From Erwinia tracheiphila (GTDB lineage: Bacteria > Pseudomonadota > Gammaproteobacteria > Enterobacterales > Enterobacteriaceae), in the NCBI RefSeq assembly GCF_021365465.1, contig NZ_CP089932.1:1426001-1490000 (forward strand): DNA of 64,000 nt, written 5' to 3'. The position numbers and the translations under genes are program-made. Of this stretch, positions 1 through 7,939 are shown one piece after another; the first letter of the stretch is position 1, and the number at the start of each line of letters is the position of its first letter. The notes beneath the pieces were generated by a model. It made no database searches, had not been told where the DNA came from, and saw nothing but the letters and a program-made list of their open reading frames with translations.

Positions 1-2
1 AG

Positions 3-554
3 GAAAGCGGTCTTGTTTACAACCGGTTCCGGTACTATCATCCTGAGTCAGGAACTTATTTAAGTCCTGACCCGATAGGGCTGGCGGGGGGACTGAATAC
101 TTATGCTTACGCGCCGAATCCGCTGAACTGGGTTGATCCGCTGGGGTTATCCAAATGTTCGGCATCTGGTAAATATAAGCCAGAAACAATTTTAGGCCGT
201 ACAGTATATAAAAATACGGTTGATATAAGCCCAAACGCTCCTGGTTTTGTGCATCCAAGCGTCCATAGATCTATCCGTCAAAAAGTTGCTGATGGATGGA
301 CTAATTTAGATTTGATGAAAAATGGATACGCGCCTATTGGTCCCGATGGTAAGCAAATGAACTTACACCATGTTTTAGGGCAGGAGCCAGGGCCGATGGC
401 AGAGTTGGTTTCCTCAACACATAAACAATATCACAAAGAATTACATGGTTTGATAGAAGATGGCCGAAGCTTCAGACATGATGGAAGCCTAAATTATCAA
501 TACGATACGTTCAGGAATAAATATTGGGCGTTACGCGCTCAAGACTTCATGTGA
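3..554 (+). CDS. Rhs protein C-terminal end with LHH-type nuclease toxin (5' partial)
   Basis: The reading frame is open from the window edge to a stop at 552-554. The first ~45 residues are the end of an Rhs core: an [22 protein letters not shown] repeat, then the boundary motif NWVDPLGL. The ~130 residues after it are the variable toxin tip. It carries LHHVLGQE followed by two further His-rich stretches ([11 protein letters not shown]), which matches the LHH group of the HNH/EndoVII nuclease superfamily, so DNA cleavage in a rival cell is the likely role. Rhs tips are delivered by type VI secretion in Enterobacterales. The frame also contains an internal GTG at 249, but the Rhs core upstream shows this is not the start. 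The N-terminal bulk lies outside the window. Confidence 0.85.
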   Translation, partial: ESGLVYNRFRYYHPESGTYLSPDPIGLAGGLNTYAYAPNPLNWVDPLGLSKCSASGKYKPETILGRTVYKNTVDISPNAPGFVHPSVHRSIRQKVADGWTNLDLMKNGYAPIGPDGKQMNLHHVLGQEPGPMAELVSSTHKQYHKELHGLIEDGRSFRHDGSLNYQYDTFRNKYWALRAQDFM

Positions 555-562
555 GGATAGAA

Positions 563-676
563 ATGGCTGATATTCAAGACCTGATCGACAGGCTTAACAG
601 TTCAAGCAAACATGAGATTTTTTGGCTCGGTGCAGCAGATAAGAGCCAGATAAGCAACCTTGAAAATGCCCTAATG
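563..676 (+). pseudogene. Cognate immunity gene of the Rhs toxin, cut by IS481
   Basis: An ATG eight bases after the toxin stop opens a frame of 38 native residues that ends where the IS481 element begins at 677. The protein begins MADIQDLIDRL and contains WLGAADKSQISNLENAL. This W-G-A...I..LE pattern resembles the start of SUKH (SMI1/KNR4) immunity proteins. Position directly behind an Rhs toxin tip supports an immunity role. No continuation is recognisable beyond the element's other end at 1878, so the gene is truncated rather than merely interrupted. Confidence 0.65.
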
Positions 677-1877
677 TGTATTAGTCGCGACTTGATCTGA
701 CACTGGACCTTGAAAGGTTGAGAGTTACCGGTTTTGATATGGGTGTCTAATCCTTAAACAAAACGCGAGGTAACTCTCATGATTCATACTAACAATCCCA
801 TCATCAAACACAAAGCCGGCCTGCTCAATCTCGCCGAAGAACTCGGTAACGTATCAAAAGCCTGCAAGATCATGGGCGTGTCACGCGACACGTTTTACCG
901 TTATCAGGAACTGGCTGCTGAAGGCGGCATCGATGCGCTGATTAACCAGAACCGCCGCGTCCCCAACCTGAAGAACCGCGCCGACGAAGCCACTGAACGC
1001 GCTGTTGTTGAATATGCCGTTGAGTTCCCGGCCCACGGGCAACACCGGACCAGTAATGAGCTGCGTAAAAAAGGCGTGTTTATCTCCGGTAGCGGCGTGC
1101 GCTCCATCTGGCAACGGCACGACCTGGAGAACTTCCGTAAACGCCTGAAGGCACTTGAGGAAAAGGTCGCCAGAGAAGGCATCGTGCTTACCGACGCTCA
1201 AATCGCAGCGCTGGAGAAGAAGGCCCACGATGACGAGGCCAGCGGAGAAATCGAAACTGCTCACCCGGGTTATCTCGGGTCGCAGGACACCTTCTACGTG
1301 GGCAATCTGAAAGGTGTGGGTCGTATCTACCAGCAGACGTTCGTGGATACGTACTCGAAAGTGGCACACTGCAAGCTGTATACGAGTAAAACGCCGATCA
1401 CCGCCGCAGACCTGCTCAATGATCGCGTACTGCCGTTCTACGAGGCTCAGGGACTGCCGATGCTGAGGATCCTGACCGACAGGGGAACGGAGTACTGTGG
1501 TAAGGTGGAGCAGCATGATTACCAGCTGTATCTGGCCATCAACGATATCGACCATACAAAAACGAAGGCGATGTCTCCGCAGACGAACGGCATCTGCGAG
1601 CGCTTCCATAAAACTATTTTGCAGGATTTTTATCAGGTTACGTTCCGTAAGAAGTTATACGAAGACCTGGAGAGCCTGCAAACGGATCTGGACAACGGGT
1701 TGTGGCATTACAATAATGAGCGAACTCATCAGGGAAAAATGTGCTGCGGGCGTACGCCAATGGCCACGTTACTTGATGGTAAACGAGTCTGGGCAGAAAA
1801 AAATCTGAACCAGATGTAATCTGACAGACACCTGTATAAATAACCGGTAACTGTCAGATCAGGTCTGAGCTAGTACA
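677..1877 (+). mobile_element. IS481-family element, copy 1
   Basis: The ends are TGTATTAG at 677 and TAGTACA at 1877. They form imperfect inverted repeats sharing TGTAnTAG...GAC.TGATCTGACA. The length is about 1.2 kb and it carries one transposase gene. The flanks (CCTAATG left, ACTAAAG right) do not form the 7-bp target duplication seen for copies 2 and 3, so this copy has probably taken part in a deletion or recombination that also removed the rest of the Rhs immunity gene. Confidence 0.9.
779..1819 (+). CDS. IS481-family transposase (copy 1)
   Basis: This is a 346-residue DDE transposase. The N-terminal third is a helix-turn-helix region (VSKACKIMGVSRDTFYRYQE). The rve catalytic core follows, with acidic residues visible in FVDTYSK, LTDRGTEY and NGICERFHK. 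The C-terminal YNNERTHQG motif is typical of the family. The protein is identical to copy 3. Both carry DNGLWHYNN where copies 2 and 4 have DNWLWHYNN; a Gly for Trp here could affect activity. A 242-residue frame on the opposite strand is only a shadow. Confidence 0.92.
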   Translation: MIHTNNPIIKHKAGLLNLAEELGNVSKACKIMGVSRDTFYRYQELAAEGGIDALINQNRRVPNLKNRADEATERAVVEYAVEFPAHGQHRTSNELRKKGVFISGSGVRSIWQRHDLENFRKRLKALEEKVAREGIVLTDAQIAALEKKAHDDEASGEIETAHPGYLGSQDTFYVGNLKGVGRIYQQTFVDTYSKVAHCKLYTSKTPITAADLLNDRVLPFYEAQGLPMLRILTDRGTEYCGKVEQHDYQLYLAINDIDHTKTKAMSPQTNGICERFHKTILQDFYQVTFRKKLYEDLESLQTDLDNGLWHYNNERTHQGKMCCGRTPMATLLDGKRVWAEKNLNQM

Positions 1878-2401
1878 ACTAAAGTCAAGTCTGTCCTCCT
1901 CAATTTTATTTTAGATGAGGTATATAATGAACGTCAGTCTGACACCAGAAGAATGACGATGGCTGCTCAAACCACCATGTCACATATTCGTTAGACGAAA
2001 TGCTGAAGACTGATGTAACCGAAAAGCGCGCTAACTAAAAGGCTGTTCGTATTTTGCAAACAATGCGCATTCTTCATAATTATTAAACTCGCCTGTAAAC
2101 GTCTCATATTGTTCAGCATCAATACTCGTAATCTCATCAAGGCGAGTGGTAGGTGTAACAGCAGTTAGCCCCTGAAAGGTGTTGCCATGTTGGTTGGGCG
2201 GGTTGAATGAAGGCGTGTTAGCGTTCGCTTCCTGTTTCGCCGCGTTGGAATGAATATTTTTAATCTCACCGGGGCAGATCGCAGGCGCGGAGGTGTTTAT
2301 ATCCTGAAAGGTGTTGCCATGGCGGTTGAGTAGGTTATATAAGGGGTTTGACGCTCAACGGAACGATTTCACACGTTAAGATTTTTTTGTCCGATAAATC
2401 A
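1878..2401. other. Degraded region between two insertion sequences
   Basis: About 520 bases lie between IS481 copy 1 and the IS256 element. On the plus strand, a short start (MNVSLTPEE then stop, at 1927) recalls ParD-type antitoxins but is too short to trust. A second short frame ends at 2037 with LDEMLKTDVTEKRAN. The minus strand holds the better-supported remnant listed separately at 2031-2357. Nothing else convincing is visible. Confidence 0.4.
2031..2357 (-). pseudogene. C-terminal remnant of an unrecognised island protein
   Basis: The minus strand is open for about 108 codons from an in-frame TGA near 2358 to a TAG at 2031-2033, with no usable start at its head. The translation contains the motif RHGNTFQ or QHGNTFQ twice, about 40 residues apart (NLLNRHGNTFQ and PNQHGNTFQGL), and ends EECALFAKYEQPFS. 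At DNA level the repeat appears as two copies of CCTGAAAGGTGTTGCCATG. It looks like the tail of a real protein that lost its 5' end, possibly to the neighbouring rearrangement. The family was not recognised. Confidence 0.4.
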
Positions 2402-2409
2402 GAATATTA

Positions 2410-3716
2410 GAGCCAGTACATAGATTTGTGTAATTGCCTGATTTTGATATGTTCAATCCAGCATCAAAAGCAGGTTAATTTATGGACGAAAAACAGTCGC
2501 AGGCCCTGGCTAACGAACTGGCCAAAAATCTCAAAACCCCTGACGATATCAGTCAGTTTGAGCGCCTGCTGAAAAAAATCAGTGTCGGGGCGGCGCTCAA
2601 CGCCGAAATGACCCGTCACCCCGGCGACGATAAAAATCAGCCCAGACCGGCGACCAACGCCCGCAACGGCCACACCCAAAAGACGGTTATCACCGGCGAT
2701 GGCCCGCCGGAGCTGCGTATACCGCGCGATCGTGATGGCCCCTTTGAACCGCAACGGGTAAAGAAAAACCAGACCCGGAGCACCGGGGTGGATAACCCGA
2801 TCCTATCGTTGTACGCCAAAGGGATGACCACCGGCGAGATAGCGGCCGCATTCAAAGAGCTGTATGACGCCGATGCCTCGCCAGCGCTGGTCTCAAAGGT
2901 AGCTGATGCCGTCATGGAGCAGGTCACCGGATGGCAAAACCGGCCACTGGATGCCGTTTGTCCCATCGTTTACCCTGACTGTATCGTCCTGAAGGTCCGG
3001 CAGGACAGTCGCGTCATCAATAAATCCGTGTTCCTTGCCCCGGGTATCAACATCGAAGGCCAGAAAGAACTGCCGGGTATGTGGCTGGCCGAAAACGAGG
3101 GCGCGAGGTTCTGACTCCATGTGCTGACCGAATTAAAAAACCGCGGCCTGAACGATATCCTCATCGCCTGTGTTGATGGTCTGAAGGGCTTCCCGGACGC
3201 TATCAACGCGGTGTATCCGCAGGCCCGCGTCCAGCTGTGCGTCGTGCATATGGTGCGCAACAGTCTGCAGTTCGTCTCCTGGGAGGGCTACAAAGCCGTC
3301 ACCCGTGACCTGAAAGCCATCTGTCAGGCCACCACGGAAGAAGCAGGCGCGGGAAGCGTTCGCCGGCGCCCGGGACAGCCGCTACCCGCAGATAAGCCGG
3401 AGCTGGCAGGCAAACCGGGCCAGCCTGTCGACGTTCTTCGCTTACCCGGCAGACATCCGCAAGATGCTCGACACGACCAGCGCCATCGAGTCGCTGAACA
3501 GCGTGATCCGGGATGCCATCAAGAAACGGAAGGTGTTCCCGACTGACGACGCAGTGAAAAAGGAGGTGTGGCTGGCAATCCAGGCCGCATCACAGAAATG
3601 GAGGATGCCACAGAGGGACTGGCGTATGGCGATGAGCCGTTTTATTATCGGGTTCGGTGACCGCCCGGACGGCCACTACTGAGAAAAGGCATTTACACAG
3701 AATCATGTACAGGCTC
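2410..3716 (+). mobile_element. IS256-family element, full length but dead
   Basis: The ends are GAGCC at 2410 and GGCTC at 3716. The inner terminal repeats match (GTACAT..GATT.TGTGTAA on the left against its inverse at 3686-3712). A perfect 8-bp target duplication, GAATATTA, lies at 2402-2409 and 3717-3724, as expected for this family. The transposase gene inside is broken, so the copy cannot move on its own. Confidence 0.88.
2482..3682 (+). pseudogene. IS256-family transposase, disrupted
   Basis: The frame starts MDEKQSQALANELAK and is recognisably an IS256-family mutator-type transposase of about 400 residues. It has a nonsense codon (TGA at 3112-3114) where a Trp would follow ENEGARF. 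A frameshift lies near 3340-3360, after ATTEEAG. The correct frame resumes before AIESLNSVIRDAIKKRK and continues to the natural C-terminus at 3682. The catalytic region is split across the pieces, so no active enzyme can be made. Confidence 0.9.
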
Positions 3717-3772
3717 GAATATTACGGACAGTGAAAAAACCGATTAAAACGGTGTGTTTTTAATCGATAAAT

Positions 3773-4973
3773 TGTATTAGTCGCGACTTGATCTGACAAT
3801 GGGCCTTGAAAGGTTGAGAGTTACCGGTTTTGATATGGGTGTCGAATCCTTATACAAAACGCGAGGTAACTCTCATGCTTCATACTAACAATCCCATCAT
3901 CAAACACAAAGCCGGTTTACTCAATCTGGACGAAGAGCTCGGTAACGTATCAAAAGCCTGTAAGATCATGGGCGTGTCGCGAGACACGTTTTACCGTTAT
4001 CAGGAACTGGCTGAAGAAGGCGGTATTGATGCGCTGGTTAATCAAAGTCGTAGGGTACCCAACCTGAAGAACCGCGCCGATGAGGCCACGGAACGTGCGG
4101 TTGTTGAGTACGCCGTTGAGTTCCCGGCTCATGGTCAGCATCGGACTAGCAATGAACTTCGTAAAAAAGGCGTGTTTATCTCCGGCAGCGGCGTGCGCTC
4201 CATCTGGCAACGACACGACCTGGAGAACTTCCGTAAACGCCTGAAGGCGCTTGAGGAGAAAGTCGCTAAAGAAGGCATTGTGCTTACCGATGCCCAAATC
4301 GCAGCGCTGGAGAAAAAGGCGCATGATGATGAGGCCAGCGGCGAAATCGAGACGGCACATCCGGGTTATCTGGGCTCGCAGGACACCTTCTACGTTGGCA
4401 ATCTGAAAGGTGTTGGCCGTATCTACCAGCAGACGTTTGTGGATACGTACTCAAAAGTGGCACACTGCAAGCTGTATACAAGTAAAACGCCGATCACCGC
4501 CGCCGACCTGCTCAATGATCGCGTATTGCCGTTCTACGAGGCTCAGGGACTGCCGATGCTGAGAATACTGACCGACAGGGGTACGGAGTACTGTGGTAAA
4601 GTGGAGCAGCATGATTATCAGCTTTATCTGGCCATCAACGATATCGACCATACGAAAACGAAGGCGATGTCTCCACAGACGAACGGTATCTGCGAGCGCT
4701 TCCATAAAACCATTTTGCAGGATTTTTATCAGGTTACGTTCCGCAAGAAGTTATATGGAGACCTGGAAAGCCTGCAGGCAGATCTGGACAACTGGTTGTG
4801 GCATTACAATAATGAGCGAACTCATCAGGGTAAAATGTGCTGCGGGCGTACGCCAATGGCAACTTTACTTGATGGTAAACGGGTCTGGGCAGAAAAAAAT
4901 CTGAACCAGATTTAATCTGACAGACACCTGTATAAATAACCGGTAACTGTCAGATCAGGTCTGAGCTAGTACA
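3773..4973 (+). mobile_element. IS481-family element, copy 2
   Basis: The ends are TGTATTAG at 3773 and TAGTACA at 4973. A perfect 7-bp target duplication, GATAAAT, lies at 3766-3772 and 4974-4980. This defines both the element ends and the target-site length for the whole group. Its sequence differs from copies 1, 3 and 4 at many silent sites, so it is an older or separately acquired relative. Confidence 0.93.
3875..4915 (+). CDS. IS481-family transposase (copy 2)
   Basis: The 346-residue transposase begins MLHTNNPIIKHK; the ATG at 3875 is chosen by alignment with the other copies, although the frame is open further upstream. The helix-turn-helix region and the catalytic motifs VDTYSK, TDRGTEY and NGICERFHK are intact, and it keeps the Trp in DNWLWHYNN. 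Substitutions relative to copy 1 include LDEELG for LAEELG and SRRVPN for NRRVPN. It is probably functional. Confidence 0.92.
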   Translation: MLHTNNPIIKHKAGLLNLDEELGNVSKACKIMGVSRDTFYRYQELAEEGGIDALVNQSRRVPNLKNRADEATERAVVEYAVEFPAHGQHRTSNELRKKGVFISGSGVRSIWQRHDLENFRKRLKALEEKVAKEGIVLTDAQIAALEKKAHDDEASGEIETAHPGYLGSQDTFYVGNLKGVGRIYQQTFVDTYSKVAHCKLYTSKTPITAADLLNDRVLPFYEAQGLPMLRILTDRGTEYCGKVEQHDYQLYLAINDIDHTKTKAMSPQTNGICERFHKTILQDFYQVTFRKKLYGDLESLQADLDNWLWHYNNERTHQGKMCCGRTPMATLLDGKRVWAEKNLNQI

Positions 4974-4980
4974 GATAAAT

Positions 4981-5083
4981 GACATTTAACGGACACTACT
5001 GCTCATTAATCGATTTTCCGGACGACCCTTCTCGCCTAACGTGAGTTTTCGTTCGACTGAGCATCAGGCTCCAATTACTGTAA
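4981..5083. other. Short spacer without a recognised gene
   Basis: Between IS481 copy 2 and the end of the immunity-like gene there is about 100 bases of non-coding sequence with no gene or clear hairpin. It continues the locus into which the IS256 and IS481 elements inserted. Confidence 0.4.
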
Positions 5084-5302
5084 TCAGGGTTTTTCGAGAT
5101 TTTTACCGACCTCTTCAAGTAGAGACAGAAACTCGTTAAAACAGAAATGCCACGAGCCGTCAGGGCTGGGGAATATATCTATCTTAAGTCCTTCGCCGGG
5201 TTCATTTGAAATTTCGGCAACTTGTTCTGTATTCTCATATATATCGTAAACAGCGTTTTCTCTGTCTGGCCAATTGGCCAGTTGGGCATTTAATTTTTTC
5301 AT
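5084..5302 (-). CDS. Putative immunity protein of the orphan toxin module
   Basis: A 72-residue acidic protein starts MKKLNAQLANWPDREN; the ATG at 5302 is preferred because the longer frame only extends back into the toxin gene. It is rich in Asp/Glu and ends NEFLSLLEEVGKNLEKP. It overlaps the 3' end of the toxin-like gene on the same strand, the usual layout of toxin/immunity cassettes in Rhs and CdiA systems. The family was not recognised; the role is inferred from position, size and charge. Confidence 0.55.
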   Translation of the reverse strand: MKKLNAQLANWPDRENAVYDIYENTEQVAEISNEPGEGLKIDIFPSPDGSWHFCFNEFLSLLEEVGKNLEKP

Positions 5303-5561
5303 TTTCTTGTGTCTCCAGGAAACCAATTAATTTACCATCTTTACTATAGCGTATACCTTTTCCATCTTTTGATACAATATCAATGACTTTTGCGAATCTG
5401 CCTGCTGATTTGGATGTGACTGTTTTATTTTGATCATTAAGAATACTGTCAACAATCATCTGTGTCTGTTCGTTTTTAACTGTGGGAGTTCCTGTAGCTT
5501 TGAGAAAAATATTTCCCTGTCTGTCTCTATGTTTTTGTAGTGCTCTTCCTGCTTTAGTCAA
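5235..5561 (-). pseudogene. Orphan contact-dependent toxin C-terminal module
   Basis: About 108 residues begin at a TTG (5561): LTKAGRALQKHRDRQGN, then a lysine-rich core and GRFAKVIDIVSKDGKGIRYSKDG-type sequence ending GFLE. From memory, KAGRALQKH...GxRxSxDGxxIGFLE occurs at the end of FHA/CdiA- and Rhs-type polymorphic toxins, where it is the toxic tip. The carrier protein is missing. Just upstream a different frame reads AAEMDKE, which would join LTKAGRA after a single-base change, and beyond that there is a stop. It is therefore a detached, frameshifted cassette. The tail overlaps the immunity gene by 68 bases. Confidence 0.55.
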
Positions 5562-5628
5562 ATCTCCTTATCCATTTCAGCTGCTGCTTTTTATAAGTGT
5601 TCAATTGAAAGCACGACAATTCTCGGCT

Positions 5629-5663
5629 GAGAATACTACGTCTGACAGAAATCAGCGACTTAC
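5629..5663. repeat. Plasmid-type sequence shared with 54932-54967
   Basis: GAGAATACTAC followed, after about ten variable bases, by AAATCAGCGACTTA recurs in the same orientation at 54932-54967. In both places it sits just 3' of a phospholipase D-type nuclease gene. At the second site a CopB-type gene lies on its other side. It marks both regions as derived from the same kind of plasmid replication/leading region. Its function is unknown. Confidence 0.55.
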
Positions 5664-5689
5664 TTTGGTGTGGTTTCAGATTTTCTTTA

Positions 5690-5974
5690 GAGATAAACAC
5701 AAGGGTTAGTTTCAGTAAGCAGATGGCCAGCCCTTACATTTACCGCGGTTGCCTTTGTCATCAACGACCACCCTGACGTCCACGCCGCGCCCAGCGATTT
5801 CACCACCTCAGGCGGGAACTGTAGTCCATTAGTCGAATGCTCTCCCGGGCGTCGTCCTGTGCCCTGAAGACCAGCTGCTGTACGCTGCCCTCCAGCGAAA
5901 ATCACCGCAACGGCTGCACCTGTTGAGAAGGTCAGCCACAGTGCAGTAGTCACTATTTGTATATTCACTTTCAT
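5690..5974 (-). pseudogene. Plasmid-type PLD endonuclease, decayed
   Basis: The start at 5974 gives a good signal peptide (MKVNIQIVTTALWLTFSTGAAVA). After this, the homologous sequence is spread over different frames: VQQLVFRAQDDARESIRLM in one and GRGVDVRVVVDDKGNRGK in another. These match the N-terminal half of the intact nuclease at 55040-55603 (GVDVKIVIDEKGNRNR). The HKD catalytic half is missing. It is a frameshifted, truncated homologue of the secreted Nuc-type nuclease of conjugative plasmids. Confidence 0.7.
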
Positions 5975-6098
5975 TTCAGGCTCCTTGTTAAGCTGGCCCC
6001 AGCCCGTCAGTCAGTTCAAAAACCATGATTCAAAAGAGTCGTGCGTTATCGCCGTCTCACAACGGCATATGCAGATATCGTCATAACCGCCGCTGTGG

Positions 6099-6346
6099 TT
6101 AAACTAAACCTGGCTGGGTGAGTGCCATAAAAAAGAGCAGCCATGCCGCAGGCACTACTGCTGCCGTTAATCGTGTCCTGGTAAAGAAAACAGCAGAAGA
6201 GAGAAGGCGCACAGAAGAACAGGTCAGACAAACGAAGACAGCACCTGAGCTGAATAGCAACGCCGGATAGTCGATCACTTTGAAGGAACTCAGCCCGGAT
6301 TGTGCGATCTGAGCAATCGCCAAACTAAAACAAATCACCAACCGGA
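6099..6346 (-). pseudogene. Membrane protein fragment truncated by IS256 remnant
   Basis: About 80 residues with three hydrophobic stretches (ALLFSSGAVFVCL, LLSSAVFF, LTAAVVPAAWLLFFMAL). The frame is open into the adjacent IS256 remnant, so the native start is lost; the GTG at 6341 is only the first available codon. It is not recognised. It lies behind the decayed nuclease and may belong to the same plasmid-derived segment. Confidence 0.35.
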
Positions 6347-6348
6347 CT

Positions 6349-6858
6349 GACCCTGTACATGATTCTGTGTAAATGCCTTTTCTCAGTAGTGGCCGTCCGG
6401 GCGGTCACCGAACCCGATAATAAAACGGCTCATCGCCATACGCCAGTCCCTCTGTGGCATCCTCCATTTCTGTGATGCGGCCTGGATTGCCAGCCACACC
6501 TCCTTTTTCACTGCGTCGTCAGTCGGGAACACCTTCCGTTTCTTGATGGCATCCCGGATCACGCTGTTCAGCGACTCGATGGCGCTGGTCGTGTCGAGCA
6601 TCTTGCGGATGTCTGCCGGGTAAGCGAAGAACGTCGACAGGCTGGCCCGGTTTGCCTGCCAGCTCCGGCTTATCTGCGGGTAGCGGCTGTCCCGGGCGCC
6701 GGCGAACGCTTCCCGCGCCTGCTTCTTCCGTGGTGGCCTGACAGATGGCTTTCAGGTCACGGGTGACGGCTTTGTAGTCCTTGCAGGAGACGAACTGCAG
6801 ACTGTTGCGCACCATATGCACGACGCACAGCTGGACGCAGGCCTGCGGATACACCGCG
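6349..6858 (-). mobile_element. IS256-family remnant (3' part only)
   Basis: This is an inverted partial copy of the element at 2410-3716. It retains the right terminal repeat (CCTGTACATGATTCTGTG at 6352) and the transposase C-terminus (ESLNSVIRDAIKKRKVFP, ending DRPDGHY), including the same frameshift after ATTEEAG. It is joined at about 6858/6859 to an IS3-family fragment, so its 5' part is missing. Sharing the frameshift with the first copy means both derive from an already dead parent, or one was copied from the other by duplication. Confidence 0.85.
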
Positions 6859-7238
6859 CTGTTTCGCGGCTATCCGGCAACGATAAGAACCGATCAGGGC
6901 CCGGAATTTACCAGCCGTGCGCTCGAACAGTGGGCTTTTGAGCATGGTGTAGAACTGCGACTTATCCAGCCGGGTAAGCCAACACAGAACGGATTTATTG
7001 AGAGTTTTAACGGACGCTTTCGGGATGAATGCCTGAATGAGCACTGGTTCAGCGATATTCTTCATGCCCGGAAAATCATTAATGACTGGCGGCAGGATTA
7101 TAACGAGTCCAGACCTCATTCATCGCTGAATTACCAGACGCCGCTTGAATTTGCAGCATGCTGGCGAAATGGGAAACATGAAGAAAAACCAACCGACATT
7201 ACTAACTGAAGGTTGTATCTAATACTGGGGGCAGGTCA
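6859..7238 (+). mobile_element. IS3-family remnant (IS1222/IS407-like orfB 3' end)
   Basis: The plus-strand frame encodes the C-terminal part of an IS3-family OrfB. It carries [10 protein letters not shown] with the second catalytic Asp, [21 protein letters not shown] with the catalytic Glu, and the tail [22 protein letters not shown] ending at 7209. The element's terminal repeat TGGGGGCAGGTCA ends at 7238. The 5' part is replaced by the IS256 remnant. On its other side it abuts the integrase gene and has replaced the extreme C-terminus of that protein. Confidence 0.85.
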
Positions 7239-7939
7239 GTTGAAGTTAACTTGCCAATAACACTGATTGATGAGTTTCCAAAGGATGCAGCTTCTACATA
7301 CTGACCCCACCAGCTCATCATCTCTCTACGTTGTTCAAGGTATTGAGCGCGATTGTAAGCTCTCCTGACTTCGTTAGTATCGATATGTGCTAACGCAGCT
7401 TCAATCACATCAGGAGGAAAACCTTTCTCGTTAAGCACTGTTGAGGCAATCGCTCTCATCCCATGAGCGACAAGAAGATCTTTGAAGCCCATCCGTTTAA
7501 GCGCCATGTTTGCTGTCTGACTATTCATTGGTTCAAGTGGATTACGGTAGCCAGGAAAAACATAATCTCTGTGCTTACTGATGGGCTTCATCACTTCCAG
7601 AATAGCCAAAGCTTGCTCAGAAAGCGGAACGATATGCTCACGCTTCATCTTCATGCGGCCAGCAGGGATACGCCATTCTTTTGCGGCAAAGTCGATCTCA
7701 TCCCAGCGAGTGGTTGACGCTTCGGCAGGTCGGATCATCGTTAGTAATTGCCATTCGATAAGACAGCGAGTTTGTCGTCCGATACTGGCAAATGCCAGAG
7801 TTTTCATCAAAAGGGGGAGTTGCTCTGGAGGTAGGGCAGGGCGGTGCTTTACCTTTGGTTTATGGAATGTTCGCCCGATTCGTGCTGCGGGGTTTACAGA
7901 TACCAGCCCAGAATTAAGGGCGTAATCCATAACTTCATT

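Noticed and set aside
44..131. Possible CRISPR or short-repeat array in the window
   Set aside because: No regularly spaced 25-40 base repeats were found anywhere. The repeats present are IS ends, GGTGAACA iterons and coding repeats at 63.7-64.0 kb.
881..1609. A 242-residue open frame antisense to the IS481 transposase, repeated in other copies
   Set aside because: It is exactly antisense to a well-supported transposase, has no ribosome site and no recognisable motif. Its conservation follows from that of the sense gene.
4981..5083. A regulatory RNA between IS481 copy 2 and the immunity gene
   Set aside because: No stable hairpin with a T-run and no promoter-like pair stood out; the segment is too short to judge.
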